Shown: positions 16,090-25,400 of the stretch, piece after piece
Position numbering within the stretch: the first letter of the stretch is position 1
Layout of the letters: each line of letters starts with the position of its first letter
NCBI GenBank assembly: GCA_944364445.1
Contig: CALVWC010000003.1
Location: 1-46,087, forward strand
DNA length: 46,087 bases
DNA from: an uncultured Clostridia bacterium
Lineage (GTDB): Bacteria > Bacillota > Clostridia > Christensenellales > UBA1242
Reading direction: 5' to 3'
Position numbers and translations under genes: made by a program
The notes under the pieces: model-generated
Told to the model about the DNA's origin: nothing
Database searches by the model: none
Seen by the model: only the letters and a program-made list of their open reading frames with translations

Positions 16090-16965
16090 ATGAAAGATTG
16101 TTTGTTTTGTAAAATCGTGAAAGGTGAAATTCCTTCTTATAAAATTTATGAAGATGAAAATGTTTATGCTTTTTTAGACATCGCAAACGATGTTTTTGGG
16201 CATGCTTTGGTGGTTTCCAAAAAGCATTTCGAAAATGTTATGGATTGCTCTGAACGCACGCTTGGAAAAATTATTGCCAGTGTAAAAAAAATCGGTGACC
16301 ACTTTGTGAAAGATTGTGGATTTTCTGGCTATAACATTTTGAACAACAGCGGAAAGAGTGCAGAACAATCAGTTATGCATTTGCATTTTCACATTCTGCC
16401 ACGAAAAGAGGGAGATGATTTCAAACTTTGGCGTGATTTTGGCGAAAGTGGAAAGACCTTGGAAGAAGTGCAAAAAGAACTTGTTATGCAAGACGAACAA
16501 AAAAATGTTTTGGATTATTCCTCTTTTAAGGAAGATTGCACGGTGCTTTACACCGACGGCGCTTGCTCGGGTAATCCAGGAATTGGCGGATATGGCGCGG
16601 TGCTTATAAAAACTGACGGCACGGCAGAAGAAATTTCGGGTGGCGAAAAACTTACCACAAATAACCGCATGGAACTCACGGCAGTAATTGAAGGGCTGAA
16701 ACTCGCAGGCGAGGGCGAAAAAGTGAAAGTTTATTCCGACAGTGCCTATGTTGTGAACGCCTTTAACCAAGGCTGGATTGATAATTGGAAAAGAAACGGC
16801 TGGCACTCTTCTGGCGGTGGAGAGGTTTTAAACTCTGACCTATGGCAAACATTAGCCTCTTTGGTTGATGCAAGACGAGTGGAATTTATTAAAGTTAAAG
16901 GTCACAGCGACAACGCGATGAACAACCGTTGCGACGCCCTTGCAACAAGTTTTTATAAAGATTAA
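16090..16965 (+). CDS. HIT-family hydrolase fused to ribonuclease HI
   Basis: One uninterrupted 291-residue frame joins two enzymes. Residues 1-~120 are a HIT/Hint protein: CLFCKIVKGEIPS zinc-type N-terminus and the histidine triad H97-x-H99-x-H101, which hydrolyses purine nucleotidyl phosphoramidates or dinucleotides. After a ~25-residue linker, residues ~148-291 are RNase HI: D156 (YTDGACSGNPG), E195 (NNRMELTA), D217 (YSDSAYVV) and D282 (RCDALA), plus H272 in KGHSDN, the full catalytic set for cutting RNA in RNA-DNA hybrids. GAAGAGG precedes the ATG at 16090. An internal ATG (residue 133) has no good ribosome site. Confidence 0.93.
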   Translation: MKDCLFCKIVKGEIPSYKIYEDENVYAFLDIANDVFGHALVVSKKHFENVMDCSERTLGKIIASVKKIGDHFVKDCGFSGYNILNNSGKSAEQSVMHLHFHILPRKEGDDFKLWRDFGESGKTLEEVQKELVMQDEQKNVLDYSSFKEDCTVLYTDGACSGNPGIGGYGAVLIKTDGTAEEISGGEKLTTNNRMELTAVIEGLKLAGEGEKVKVYSDSAYVVNAFNQGWIDNWKRNGWHSSGGGEVLNSDLWQTLASLVDARRVEFIKVKGHSDNAMNNRCDALATSFYKD

Positions 16966-17017
16966 GATTTTAACATCATATATTTTATAGATAAAAATCT
17001 TTTGAACCAGAATAATG

Positions 17018-17058
17018 AACAACACTACAACTTCAAAAGTTAATGTGTTGTTTTTTCT
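17018..17058 (+). terminator. rho-independent terminator
   Basis: AACAACAC (17018-17025) pairs with GTGTTGTT (17045-17052) and an inner AACTT/AAGTT stem, followed by six T. It ends the HIT-RNase HI unit. Between it and 17182 there is only AT-rich sequence and the next promoter. Confidence 0.85.
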
Positions 17059-17161
17059 TTACTGCAAATTTAACTGTCAAAACAACACTTTGCACAGCCT
17101 AAAAAATTATAAATCAAATAAATTTTATTAGTTTGTCATAGTTTTGTCCATTTTAATGTGT

Positions 17162-17167
17162 TATAAT
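17162..17167 (+). promoter_or_regulatory. extended -10 promoter element
   Basis: TATAAT (17162-17167) preceded by TGT, 15 nt before the ATG of the HTH gene. Two TTTGTC repeats (17132-17137 and 17143-17148) lie upstream; neither is at standard -35 spacing, so they could be operator half-sites. Confidence 0.6.
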
Positions 17168-17182
17168 ATAAATGGAGGTAAT

Positions 17183-17419
17183 ATGAAAAAATCTATCGCA
17201 AAGAAAACAATAATTTTATATGTCCTGAAAATGTTACAAGATGGTTCTTCAAAAGAACATCCAATAACGCAAACTAACATGGCAAAAGTTCTTAACTCTA
17301 TGGATATTCCATGTGATAGAAGAACAATAGGAAGAAATATTAACTATTTGATTGATTTTGGTTATAACATCAAAAAAATTAAAGGTGGAGGTTATTATAT
17401 AAGTCATGATGAGGAATAA
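17183..17419 (+). CDS. small winged-HTH protein
   Basis: The 78-residue product looks like the N-terminal HTH_11-type domain of WYL-type regulators: AKKTIILYVLKMLQDGS, then TQTNMAKVL..DIPCDRRTIGRNINYLID (helix-turn-helix) and a wing GGGYYIS. It lacks the WYL sensor domain. GGAGGT 5 nt upstream supports the start. It heads a small group of three genes that are more AT-rich than their neighbours and may control them; this is inference. Confidence 0.8.
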   Translation: MKKSIAKKTIILYVLKMLQDGSSKEHPITQTNMAKVLNSMDIPCDRRTIGRNINYLIDFGYNIKKIKGGGYYISHDEE

Positions 17420-17484
17420 ATGAATTTATTGAAAGGAAAATCTAAATAACACTGATTATTACAAAAAATTTAAAGGGGAAAAAT

Positions 17485-18012
17485 ATGGATAAGAAATTAA
17501 TAACATTTGAAATTGACGAAGCGGAATATGATTTATATAAAAACATAGTTGAAAGTGCAGGGCGAACAATTAATCAAACATTTATGATGTTAATTGAAAA
17601 AACACTGAAAGAAACAAATATTAACTGGTTGTTTTCAGCAGTTCAGGGAGAAGTTAGAGCGAAAAACAGCAAGAAAGAAAAATCTATTGCAATGTTTAAC
17701 AAATTAGGATATAAATGTTCTTTGCGCAACACAACATTTGCCACAAAAACATCAAATTGTGCAACATATTGGATGAATCCAGATAAAAAACATTTGACTG
17801 AAGATTGGTATATTATTTTAGATGATAATATAAATAATAATTTGCATTTGCTTTTTGTTCCTAAAAATTCAATAACAAATTTAAAAATGAGAAATGATAA
17901 AATTTGTAATGTGGCAATAGCATATGACGATCAACAATTTAATGAAATATATACTAACACAAAATTTGGTAAATTTTTCAAGCAAACAATTAAATATAAC
18001 TCGTTGGTTTAG
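17485..18012 (+). CDS. unknown protein with RHH-like N-terminus
   Basis: The first ~50 of 175 residues (ITFEIDEAEYDLYKNIVESAG..INQTFMMLIEKTLKE) look like a ribbon-helix-helix DNA-binding unit: a short strand followed by two helices. The remaining ~120 residues form an unrecognised, probably alpha/beta domain with aromatic-rich strands (EDWYIILDD, LHLLFVPKN). AAGGGG is 7 nt upstream of the ATG. A DNA-binding module fused to an effector or sensor domain is likely, but the function is not known. Lies 65 nt after the HTH gene. Confidence 0.75.
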   Translation: MDKKLITFEIDEAEYDLYKNIVESAGRTINQTFMMLIEKTLKETNINWLFSAVQGEVRAKNSKKEKSIAMFNKLGYKCSLRNTTFATKTSNCATYWMNPDKKHLTEDWYIILDDNINNNLHLLFVPKNSITNLKMRNDKICNVAIAYDDQQFNEIYTNTKFGKFFKQTIKYNSLV

Positions 18013-18038
18013 TATTAAAATTAATCAAGGAGGATATT

Positions 18039-18701
18039 TTGACTGAATATATTCGCACAAGGCAGAAATGCGTTATTTGCGGTCATATAAATTTTGTTAG
18101 ATTGTTGGCAAGTTCGCATATTGGAGAAACTAATGTCAGTTTAGATTCAAGAATTGGAAGAGAACTTTCGGCTTTTAATGAAGAATTGAATATGTGTGAA
18201 AAATGCCATTATGTAAACTTCAATTTGAACGAGCTTATTCCAAATTTAAATAAGGATATTGTTCTTTCAAGTTTTTACAAAGAAATATATAAAATTTTTA
18301 ATGAAAACGGGCTTTTATGTGAGTTGTTTTTAGCGGGCAATTTGTATCAAATAGCAGGCAACAACATGGAAGCGGGTTTATTTTACTTAGGCTGTGCGTG
18401 GGTTTGCGATGATGGTAAAGATTTTGAAAGTGCAAATTTTTTTAGGAATTATTGCTCTATTTGTTTAAATGAATATTTAAAGAAAGTAAACGACTTAGAA
18501 ATTTCAATAATTTTAATAGACACATATAGAAGAATGGGGAATTTTAAAAAATCAAAAAAGTTGGCAAGTAAAATTTTAGATAAATTAGATAAAAATGAAA
18601 GCGAGAATGTCAAAGAAATAATTACATATGAAATAAAATTATGTGAGGCATCTGATAAAGAAATTCATTTTGTGGATGAGGTAAAAAATAGAAAAGATTA
18701 A
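18039..18701 (+). CDS. zinc-ribbon protein with helical repeats (DUF2225-like)
   Basis: The 220-residue product starts with TTG, supported by AGGAGG 6 nt upstream. Two CxxC pairs, CVIC (about 11-14) and CEKC (about 53-56), form a probable zinc ribbon; the pattern of CxxC, SSHIGETN, DSRIGREL and a second CxxC followed by an aromatic segment resembles DUF2225. The C-terminal ~130 residues are helical and TPR-like (YLGCAWVCDDG, IDTYRRMGNFKKSKKLASK). Function unknown. It converges with ylbJ. Confidence 0.75.
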   Translation: MTEYIRTRQKCVICGHINFVRLLASSHIGETNVSLDSRIGRELSAFNEELNMCEKCHYVNFNLNELIPNLNKDIVLSSFYKEIYKIFNENGLLCELFLAGNLYQIAGNNMEAGLFYLGCAWVCDDGKDFESANFFRNYCSICLNEYLKKVNDLEISIILIDTYRRMGNFKKSKKLASKILDKLDKNESENVKEIITYEIKLCEASDKEIHFVDEVKNRKD

Positions 18702-18748
18702 CAATTTTTTTGCTGTTTAAAACATAAAGGAAAATTGCCAATTTTTTA

Positions 18749-19684
18749 TTATAGGAAGATAAAAACTAGGGCGAGAGTGATTAGCGCGCTGATGATGCCG
18801 TGAGTTAGTTTTTGTAAGGCAAAAAGGCGAACTGGCATTTTAACTTTGTTTAAAAGCGTTATGGATTGAAGTAAGGTGCTTATACCTCCAAAACTTATCA
18901 CAAAACTTGCTAGTATAACGCCAAGTTTAACGTTGCTTAAGGTGGATAAACTTAAACAGCCCTTTGTGATTTCAATAATTCCCTGTAAAAAGAAGGAAAT
19001 ATTATCTGGCAATAAGGAAAATATTGGAGAAAAACATTCAATTATAACAAAAAATATGGCTATGATTGCACCAACTGAAAGAATGGAAAGCGTGGAAGAA
19101 AGAACGATGTCGGACAGATTAAATTTCTTCTCTTCCACTTCTTTTTCATTGTTAATTTCCTTTTCTTTCACTTTGATATTTTTGTAAATAATTCCGTTTA
19201 TAAAGGCAGAAAGAACATGAGAGATGAAAAGAATATATCCAATTTGCGCGCTATGGAACATCCCCACACCAACTGCACCAATAATAAACATTGGCCCACT
19301 TGTTGAACAAAATGAACTCATGCGGAAGGCATCCTCTTTTGTTATCTTTCCCATTTCATAGTTATCGGCAATCATTTTTGAGCCAACTGGATAGCCAGAT
19401 AGTATTGCCATAAGAAAGGTGTAGAAGGAAATTGATGGTGTGCCAAAAACTTTTCTTGTGAACTTGCCAAAGGGTAGTTTTTCTATTTGACCTAAACTTG
19501 AAAGCACGCGTGTGAAAAACATAAAAGGCAGAACGCTTGGCAAAACATTAAACGCCCAAGCAGAAATTCCATTTAAGCCAACTTGAATAAATTTCGCTGG
19601 AAAGATAATCATATTCACAAGAAAAAAGAGAACTAAGATGGTAAATATGGTTTGCGAAAAGTTTTCCTTTAAAAGTTTTTTCAA
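18749..19684 (-). CDS. ylbJ: sporulation integral membrane protein YlbJ
   Basis: The 311-residue polytopic protein has about eight hydrophobic segments and the family landmarks LPSVLPFMFFTRVLSSLG, ILSGYPVGSKM, SSFCSTSGPMFIIGAVG and the C-terminal SFGGISTLLQS. YlbJ is made in the mother cell/forespore membranes and is needed for spore cortex formation. I chose TTG at 19684 because AAGGAG lies 5 nt before it; the ATG at 19708 would put that site inside the gene. It is divergent from pta, which matches the clostridial ylbJ-pta/ackA-rpmF neighbourhood. Confidence 0.9.
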   Translation of the reverse strand: MKKLLKENFSQTIFTILVLFFLVNMIIFPAKFIQVGLNGISAWAFNVLPSVLPFMFFTRVLSSLGQIEKLPFGKFTRKVFGTPSISFYTFLMAILSGYPVGSKMIADNYEMGKITKEDAFRMSSFCSTSGPMFIIGAVGVGMFHSAQIGYILFISHVLSAFINGIIYKNIKVKEKEINNEKEVEEKKFNLSDIVLSSTLSILSVGAIIAIFFVIIECFSPIFSLLPDNISFFLQGIIEITKGCLSLSTLSNVKLGVILASFVISFGGISTLLQSITLLNKVKMPVRLFALQKLTHGIISALITLALVFIFL

Positions 19685-19701
19685 AATAACTCCTTTTTTA
19701 T

Positions 19702-19730
19702 TTGACAAAATTTTTATGTGTGGTTATAAT
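19702..19730 (+). promoter_or_regulatory. sigma-A type promoter of pta-ackA
   Basis: TTGACA (19702-19707), 17-nt spacer, TATAAT (19725-19730). The predicted 5' UTR is ~81 nt. Confidence 0.85.
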
Positions 19731-19817
19731 TTAAATTAAGTTGGATTTGTCCAAAATTTTTCTTATATGTGCAATATATTTTATTTTGCGAATGAAGAAA
19801 AAAGAAGTGGAGAAGAT

Positions 19818-20816
19818 ATGTTTAAAATTAAAGATTTGATTAAAGAATCGAAAAGGCTTCAAAAAACCATCGTTTTTCCAGAAGTTAGTTTTTCAGACAG
19901 AACTTTGGAAGCGGTTAAATATCTTCAAAAAAAGAAGATTTGTAAGGTGCTTTTGGTGGGCGACGCCAGCGCGTTAATTCTTCGCGATAAGGATTTGGAA
20001 AAATTTGAAATCGTCAGCCCTATCACTTTTCCAGACAGAAAAAAACTTGTGAAAACTCTTTATGAAAAGCGTAAGGATAAAGGTATGACTTTGGAAGAGG
20101 CAGATGAACTTGAAAAAGACCCTTACTATTTTGCCACTCTTTTGGTGGAATGTGGATATGCAGACGGCATGGTGGCAGGTGCTGAGGCATCAACCGCAAC
20201 AACAGTTAGACCAGCACTTCAAATCATCAAATCAAAAAACAAAAAGCCAGTTTCAAGTTGCTTTTTAGTGTATGGCGACAACAAGTTTTTAAAGGGCAAA
20301 GCATTAATTCTTTCGGATTGCGGTGTGATTGAAAAACCAGACAGCGACACACTTTGTGCTATTGCAGAAGCAAGTGTTAAAAGTGCCAAACAGTTTAAAA
20401 TTGGAACGCCAAAAGTTGCCTTTCTTTCTTACTCCACAAAGGGTAGTGCCAAAAGTGACGATGTCACAAAAGTTCGCGAGGCTTACGAAAAATTTCACAA
20501 AAAAAATAAGGATGTTTTGTGCGACGGCGAACTTCAATTTGATGCTGCAATGGTGCCAAGCGTCAGTGAACATAAAGCACCAAAAAGCGAAATTAAAGGC
20601 GACGCCAACATTTTGATTTTTCCAGATATAAACGCAGGAAATATATGTTATAAGACCACACAATACATCGGCGGATTAACAGCGATTGGACCAATTCTTC
20701 AAAATCTTAAAAAACCTGTTAACGACCTATCTCGTGGGTGCAATGTTAATGATATTGTGATACTTAGTGTGATAACATCTTTGCAATGTGAAGATGAAAA
20801 TAAAAAAGGAGAATAA
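19818..20816 (+). CDS. pta: phosphate acetyltransferase
   Basis: It interconverts acetyl-CoA and acetyl phosphate; with AckA it yields ATP and acetate in fermentation. The 332-residue protein has the short clostridial Pta layout: KTIVFPE near the N-terminus, ADGMVAGAEASTATTVRPALQIIK (~117-140), LFLSYSTKGSAKS and the C-terminal DINAGNICYKTTQYIGG. GGAGAAG lies before the ATG at 19818; the upstream in-frame ATG at 19767 has no such site. The stop codon is 1 nt before the ackA start codon. Confidence 0.96.
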   Translation: MFKIKDLIKESKRLQKTIVFPEVSFSDRTLEAVKYLQKKKICKVLLVGDASALILRDKDLEKFEIVSPITFPDRKKLVKTLYEKRKDKGMTLEEADELEKDPYYFATLLVECGYADGMVAGAEASTATTVRPALQIIKSKNKKPVSSCFLVYGDNKFLKGKALILSDCGVIEKPDSDTLCAIAEASVKSAKQFKIGTPKVAFLSYSTKGSAKSDDVTKVREAYEKFHKKNKDVLCDGELQFDAAMVPSVSEHKAPKSEIKGDANILIFPDINAGNICYKTTQYIGGLTAIGPILQNLKKPVNDLSRGCNVNDIVILSVITSLQCEDENKKGE

Positions 20817-20817
20817 T

Positions 20818-22029
20818 ATGAAAATTTTAGTTATTAATGCAGGAAGTTCATCGTTGAAATATCAACTTCTTGACATGGAAAAGGAAAAACTTATTGCCAA
20901 AGGTAATTGCGAAATGATTGGGCTTGCTGGTTCCGTGATTTCATATAAGCATGATGGCAAAGAGGAAAAATTTAAAGGCGCACAAAACCATGAAGAAGCA
21001 ATCAAGAAAGTTTTAGATATTTTGGTGGACAAAGATAAAGGTGTGATTTCTTCTTTTAAGGAAATTGACGCCATCGCTCATCGCGTGGTTATGGGTGGCT
21101 ATATTTTTGACAAAAGCGTGCTTATCACTGAAAAGGTTATCAAGGATATTGAAAAACTTTCATCCATGGCGCCACTCCACAATCCAGCAAACGCAATGGG
21201 AATGAGAGCGTGCAAAAAAGTTATGCCAAAAACACCTCAAGTTGCAGTGTTTGACACAGCGTTCCATTCCACTATGCCAGAAAAAGCATATATGTATGGT
21301 ATTAAATTTGAGGACTATAAAAAATTCCATTTAAGAAAATATGGCGCACATGGCACAAGTCACAAGTATGTTGTTGAACAACTTGCAAAGACCTTGAAAA
21401 AGGATGTTGGTGATGTTAAGGCGATAACTTGCCACCTTGGAAATGGTAGCAGTATAACCGCTATTGAAAACGGAAAGAGTGTGGACACATCCATGGGCTT
21501 AACTCCACTTCAAGGGCTTGTCATGGGCACTCGTTCGGGCGACATTGACCCAACTTTAGTGCAATTTTTGTGTAAAGATAAGAATATGACCGTTGACGAG
21601 GTTATCACATATCTCAATAAAGAATGCGGACTTCTTGGAATTTCTGGTAAGTCCAGTGATATGCGTGAAGTTGAGGCGTTTGCAGATAAGGGCGATGCAA
21701 GAAGCAAACTTGCACTTGATATGCTGACATATTCTGCAAAAAAATATATTGGAACATATCTTGCCGTTTTGAATGGTGCTGATGCCATTGTGTTCACAGG
21801 TGGAATTGGTGAAAATAGACCAGAGATGCGTGAGGCGATTGTAAGCAACATGGAAAATCTTGGAATTGTGCTTGATAAAAAGAAGAATGACAACTTTAAA
21901 CGCGGTCAAATTGAACTTATCTCTTCCAAAAAATCAAAAATCAAACTTTTCGTCATTCCAACTGATGAGGAACTCATGATGGCTCGCGAAACAGAAGAAA
22001 TTGTTAAAAATTCAAAAAAATCTAAATAA
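20818..22029 (+). CDS. ackA: acetate kinase
   Basis: It makes ATP and acetate from acetyl phosphate. The 403-residue product has the N-terminal NAGSSSLKYQL, the HRVVMGG segment, the AVFDTAFHSTMP signature, the phosphate-binding TCHLGNGSSITA and the C-terminal FTGGIGEN, all typical of the ASKHA kinase AckA. AAGGAG precedes the ATG at 20818 and lies at the end of pta, so the pair is co-translated. Confidence 0.97.
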   Translation: MKILVINAGSSSLKYQLLDMEKEKLIAKGNCEMIGLAGSVISYKHDGKEEKFKGAQNHEEAIKKVLDILVDKDKGVISSFKEIDAIAHRVVMGGYIFDKSVLITEKVIKDIEKLSSMAPLHNPANAMGMRACKKVMPKTPQVAVFDTAFHSTMPEKAYMYGIKFEDYKKFHLRKYGAHGTSHKYVVEQLAKTLKKDVGDVKAITCHLGNGSSITAIENGKSVDTSMGLTPLQGLVMGTRSGDIDPTLVQFLCKDKNMTVDEVITYLNKECGLLGISGKSSDMREVEAFADKGDARSKLALDMLTYSAKKYIGTYLAVLNGADAIVFTGGIGENRPEMREAIVSNMENLGIVLDKKKNDNFKRGQIELISSKKSKIKLFVIPTDEELMMARETEEIVKNSKKSK

Positions 22030-22032
22030 AAC

Positions 22033-22061
22033 TTGACAAATCAAATATTATGTTGTAAAAT
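22033..22061 (+). promoter_or_regulatory. sigma-A type promoter of rpmF
   Basis: TTGACA (22033-22038), 17-nt spacer, TAAAAT (22056-22061), right after the ackA stop codon. Confidence 0.85.
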
Positions 22062-22103
22062 AATATGGCAAAATGAACGAAAATAACTAAAAGGAGAAAT
22101 AAA

Positions 22104-22298
22104 ATGGCTGTTCCAAAGGGGAAAGTTTCAAAACAGAGAAGAAATACAAGAAATTCCGCTAACTTTAAGGCAGAAAGCGTTTCGCTTGTTGAGTGTCCAA
22201 AGTGCCACGAACTTAAAGCACCTCACAAAGTTTGCAAAAAGTGCGGAACTTATAAGAATGAAACTGTTGTTGAAGATAAGAAAAAGAAGAAAAACTAA
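22104..22298 (+). CDS. rpmF: 50S ribosomal protein L32
   Basis: The 64-residue protein has the L32 start MAVPKGKVSKQRRNTR and two zinc-binding pairs, C31-x-x-C34 and C44-x-x-C47. AAGGAG is 8 nt upstream. The usual partner yceD (DUF177) is not upstream, and plsX, which commonly follows, is displaced by the protease and lemA genes. Confidence 0.97.
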   Translation: MAVPKGKVSKQRRNTRNSANFKAESVSLVECPKCHELKAPHKVCKKCGTYKNETVVEDKKKKKN

Positions 22299-22317
22299 TC
22301 TATTGATTTTTCAATGG

Positions 22318-22344
22318 TCCTATCATCTTGATAGGATTTTTCTT
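22318..22344 (+). terminator. rho-independent terminator of rpmF
   Basis: TCCTATCA (22318-22325) pairs with TGATAGGA (22329-22336), loop TCT, followed by a T-rich tail. Confidence 0.88.
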
Positions 22345-22381
22345 TTTATATATCTTTAAGTAGAAAATTATAAACAAAAAT

Positions 22382-22411
22382 TTGATTTATTTTCATAATA
22401 AATGGTATAAT
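22382..22411 (+). promoter_or_regulatory. promoter giving a leaderless protease mRNA
   Basis: TTGATT (22382-22387), 18-nt spacer, TATAAT (22406-22411) with TGG upstream (extended -10). The next ATG in frame that can be +1 is 22418, exactly 7 nt past the -10. No Shine-Dalgarno lies before it. Confidence 0.7.
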
Positions 22412-22417
22412 ATGAAT

Positions 22418-25400
22418 ATGAGTAATAAGTTATCAAAATTGAGTTGTTTTTTTATTTCATTTATGGCAGGCATAATTTGCCTTTTTTCTTTTAATTTTTC
22501 AAATTTCACGCAAGCAGAAACCTATGATATGGGAACTTATGAAGAGTTTAATAAAGGTCTAACGAGTTTGGTTAATGAATTTGGCTTATATCACGAAGGC
22601 GAGGAATATACTCTTTCTTCCGATTTAACAAGTGAAATTGATGGAGAAAGATATGTTTCAGCAAGTGCATTAAATCTTGAGGGTGAAGAGGTGGCTTTGT
22701 CGTCGCTAGACGAAAACTTCTATGAAGTTGAAAGCAAGGAAGATGAAATTGTTGTTAATGAGAAAAAATACACAAATCGCATAATCGTTTATTATGAAGG
22801 TAATCTTGAACCATATAACACCAAAAATTATGTTGAGGGTTTAGGCTACCATATCTATCAATATACCTCTCGAGAAGACACAATTGACGCATATAACTAT
22901 TATTCCAGCCTTGACTATGTTGAAAGTGTTGGGTATGACGATGTGGTGACCGCTTCCGAAATAGCTTTCACTGAAAGTTCTTCAGAATACTATTCTTGGG
23001 GTGCAGAAGTTATTGGAGTGCCTGATTTTATGGCTTACTTAAAATACACTGTGGATGATTTTCCCACCGTTTACATTGCAGTTTTAGACAGTGGAATTAA
23101 CTCTCAGCATTTTCTTTTTGAAAATCGAATTGCAAGTGAGTATGGCAGAAATTTCACAGGTGGCGCACAAGATGATTTTGAGGACGATTTTAGACATGGT
23201 TCGCATGTTTCTGGAATTATTGCAAATTTAACATTAGATAATGTGAAAATTATTCCTCTTAAAGTTTTAGATGACACTGGAAATGGCACAGTTGCCATGA
23301 TTCTTGACGCCATTGAATATGTGGAAAATTTAAACTCAAAAGAAAAACTTAACATAAGATTTATGAATATGAGTTTGGGTGTTGAAGATGAAAATGGTGG
23401 AGTTTATAATAACTATACCTTGGAAAGATGTGTAAGCCGTGTTTATAACAACGGAAATGGCATAACAAGTGTGGTTGCTGCTGGAAATAAGTCCAGTGAC
23501 ACAAACACCTCTTCACCTGCAAATATCAGCGACTCTTTCGTGGTTTCGGCTTTGGATGAAGATTTAACGCTGGCGTCATACTCTAATCACGGTTCAACGG
23601 TGGATGTTTCTGCACCGGGGACAAAAATAAATTCTGCTAGTAATGTGGGCGATTTAATGCGAGATGACAGCGGAACAAGTATGGCAACGCCTCATGTGAC
23701 GGCAGTTTTTGCTCTTCTTTTATCAAGTCCAACTTATGCCTCTTACAGCAACTTGCAACTGGAAGAACTTGTGAAAGATTACGCGATTGACCTTGGTGAT
23801 GAGGGGACTGACAAATATTATGGTGCTGGCTGTGTGAGTGTGGCAGATATCGGCGTTTCAACTGTTGGCGAGGTGGAATTTATTGAAGATAATTCCAATG
23901 AGGGATACAGCATTATAACTCTTTCCTATCCTGACGCTACCGATTATAAAATTTATTACACTGTTGATGAGTCATTACCAAACTCATCTTCCACTTTATA
24001 CACTGACCCAATCGTTGTTTCCAAAACCACAAAAGTGACAGCGATTGCGTATGTTGTCAGCGAAGGTGTTGTTTTGCAAAAAAGTGCCTTGTCGTCAAAA
24101 ACTTTCTATTTTAACAACGAGGACCTTGATAGTGCGTTCAAAGTTTCTGGAACGCTTCATAGCGGAACTTTGGAAGAATACACTGGCAGTTTAACGAATT
24201 TAAAGATAAATTCATATATTAATGGCTATTATATCACATCAATTTCTTCCTTTGCATTCAGTGGAGTGGAACTTGAAAGCATCACTTTGCCAATTTCCTG
24301 CACAACAATTTCCAATCATGCGTTCTATGGTCAAGCAAAATTAAAAGAAATCACAGGTTCATATGTTGAAAGTGTTGGCGAATATGCTTTTTCAAACTGC
24401 ACAGACCTTGAGATTGCAAACTTATCTAGGGTGGAAATTATTTCCGATTATGCCTTTAAAGATTGCACATCGCTTGTTGGTTTTAATGCTGGTTCGTCAA
24501 TTACGCAAATCGGCGACTATGCTTTTCAAGGATGTTTGAGTTTAAAAGAATTAGATATTCCTGATGTGCAAATTGTTGGAGAAAATGCTTTTGACAATGT
24601 GACACTTGACACTCTTACAATGGGCGGAAATGTTAGTTCTTTCGGCAATATGAAAAATTTTCATGCGGGAACAATTTATGCTTATCTCAATTCAAGTTTC
24701 GACGATTTATATTATGAATATGCCGACAATGTTGTTGATTTAAGTATGCGTTTTTTGACCACTTTGCCAGATAGAATGGTTATTAAAACCAACAGCGACG
24801 CATCATTTACCATAGATTATTATGGTGCATATATATCTTATAATCAATCAAATTTTCCTTTTTTTCAAACTGGCACATATTACACTTTCACCACTAAAGA
24901 CGGCTCACAGAGTTATGATTTATCAAACCAATTTTCAGAAATAAATGAAAACACCTATCGAGCCACTTTCTCTTTAAGTGGTCTTAAAGCAAATAGTTAT
25001 GTTTTCAGCATGACTCTTGTTGATGACTATGGCAATACGCTTGTTTCAGAGTCTATGGATGTTTTAGTCATCAATAGTGAGATTGAGGAACACACCTTAA
25101 ACTTTGTTGCTGGAAGGTATCAAGTTTATATTGATGGGCAACTTGCCACCAATTCTTACACTTTGTTTAATGGAATTGAATATAATGTGGAAGTTGTTGC
25201 ATATGACGGCTATGAAATCACCTTGGTTTCTGCAAATGGTGAAGAAAAAAGCGAGAACTTTTCCATTTTAGTTAAAGAGGATCTAACTCTTGACATTCAA
25301 GTTGAAGAAAAAAAGCAATTTAATGTTTCATTCACATTTGACGAAGGAGCAAATGTGCTTGTGGGTGGTAAGCAGTCAAGTGAAATAGTTATAGACCGCG

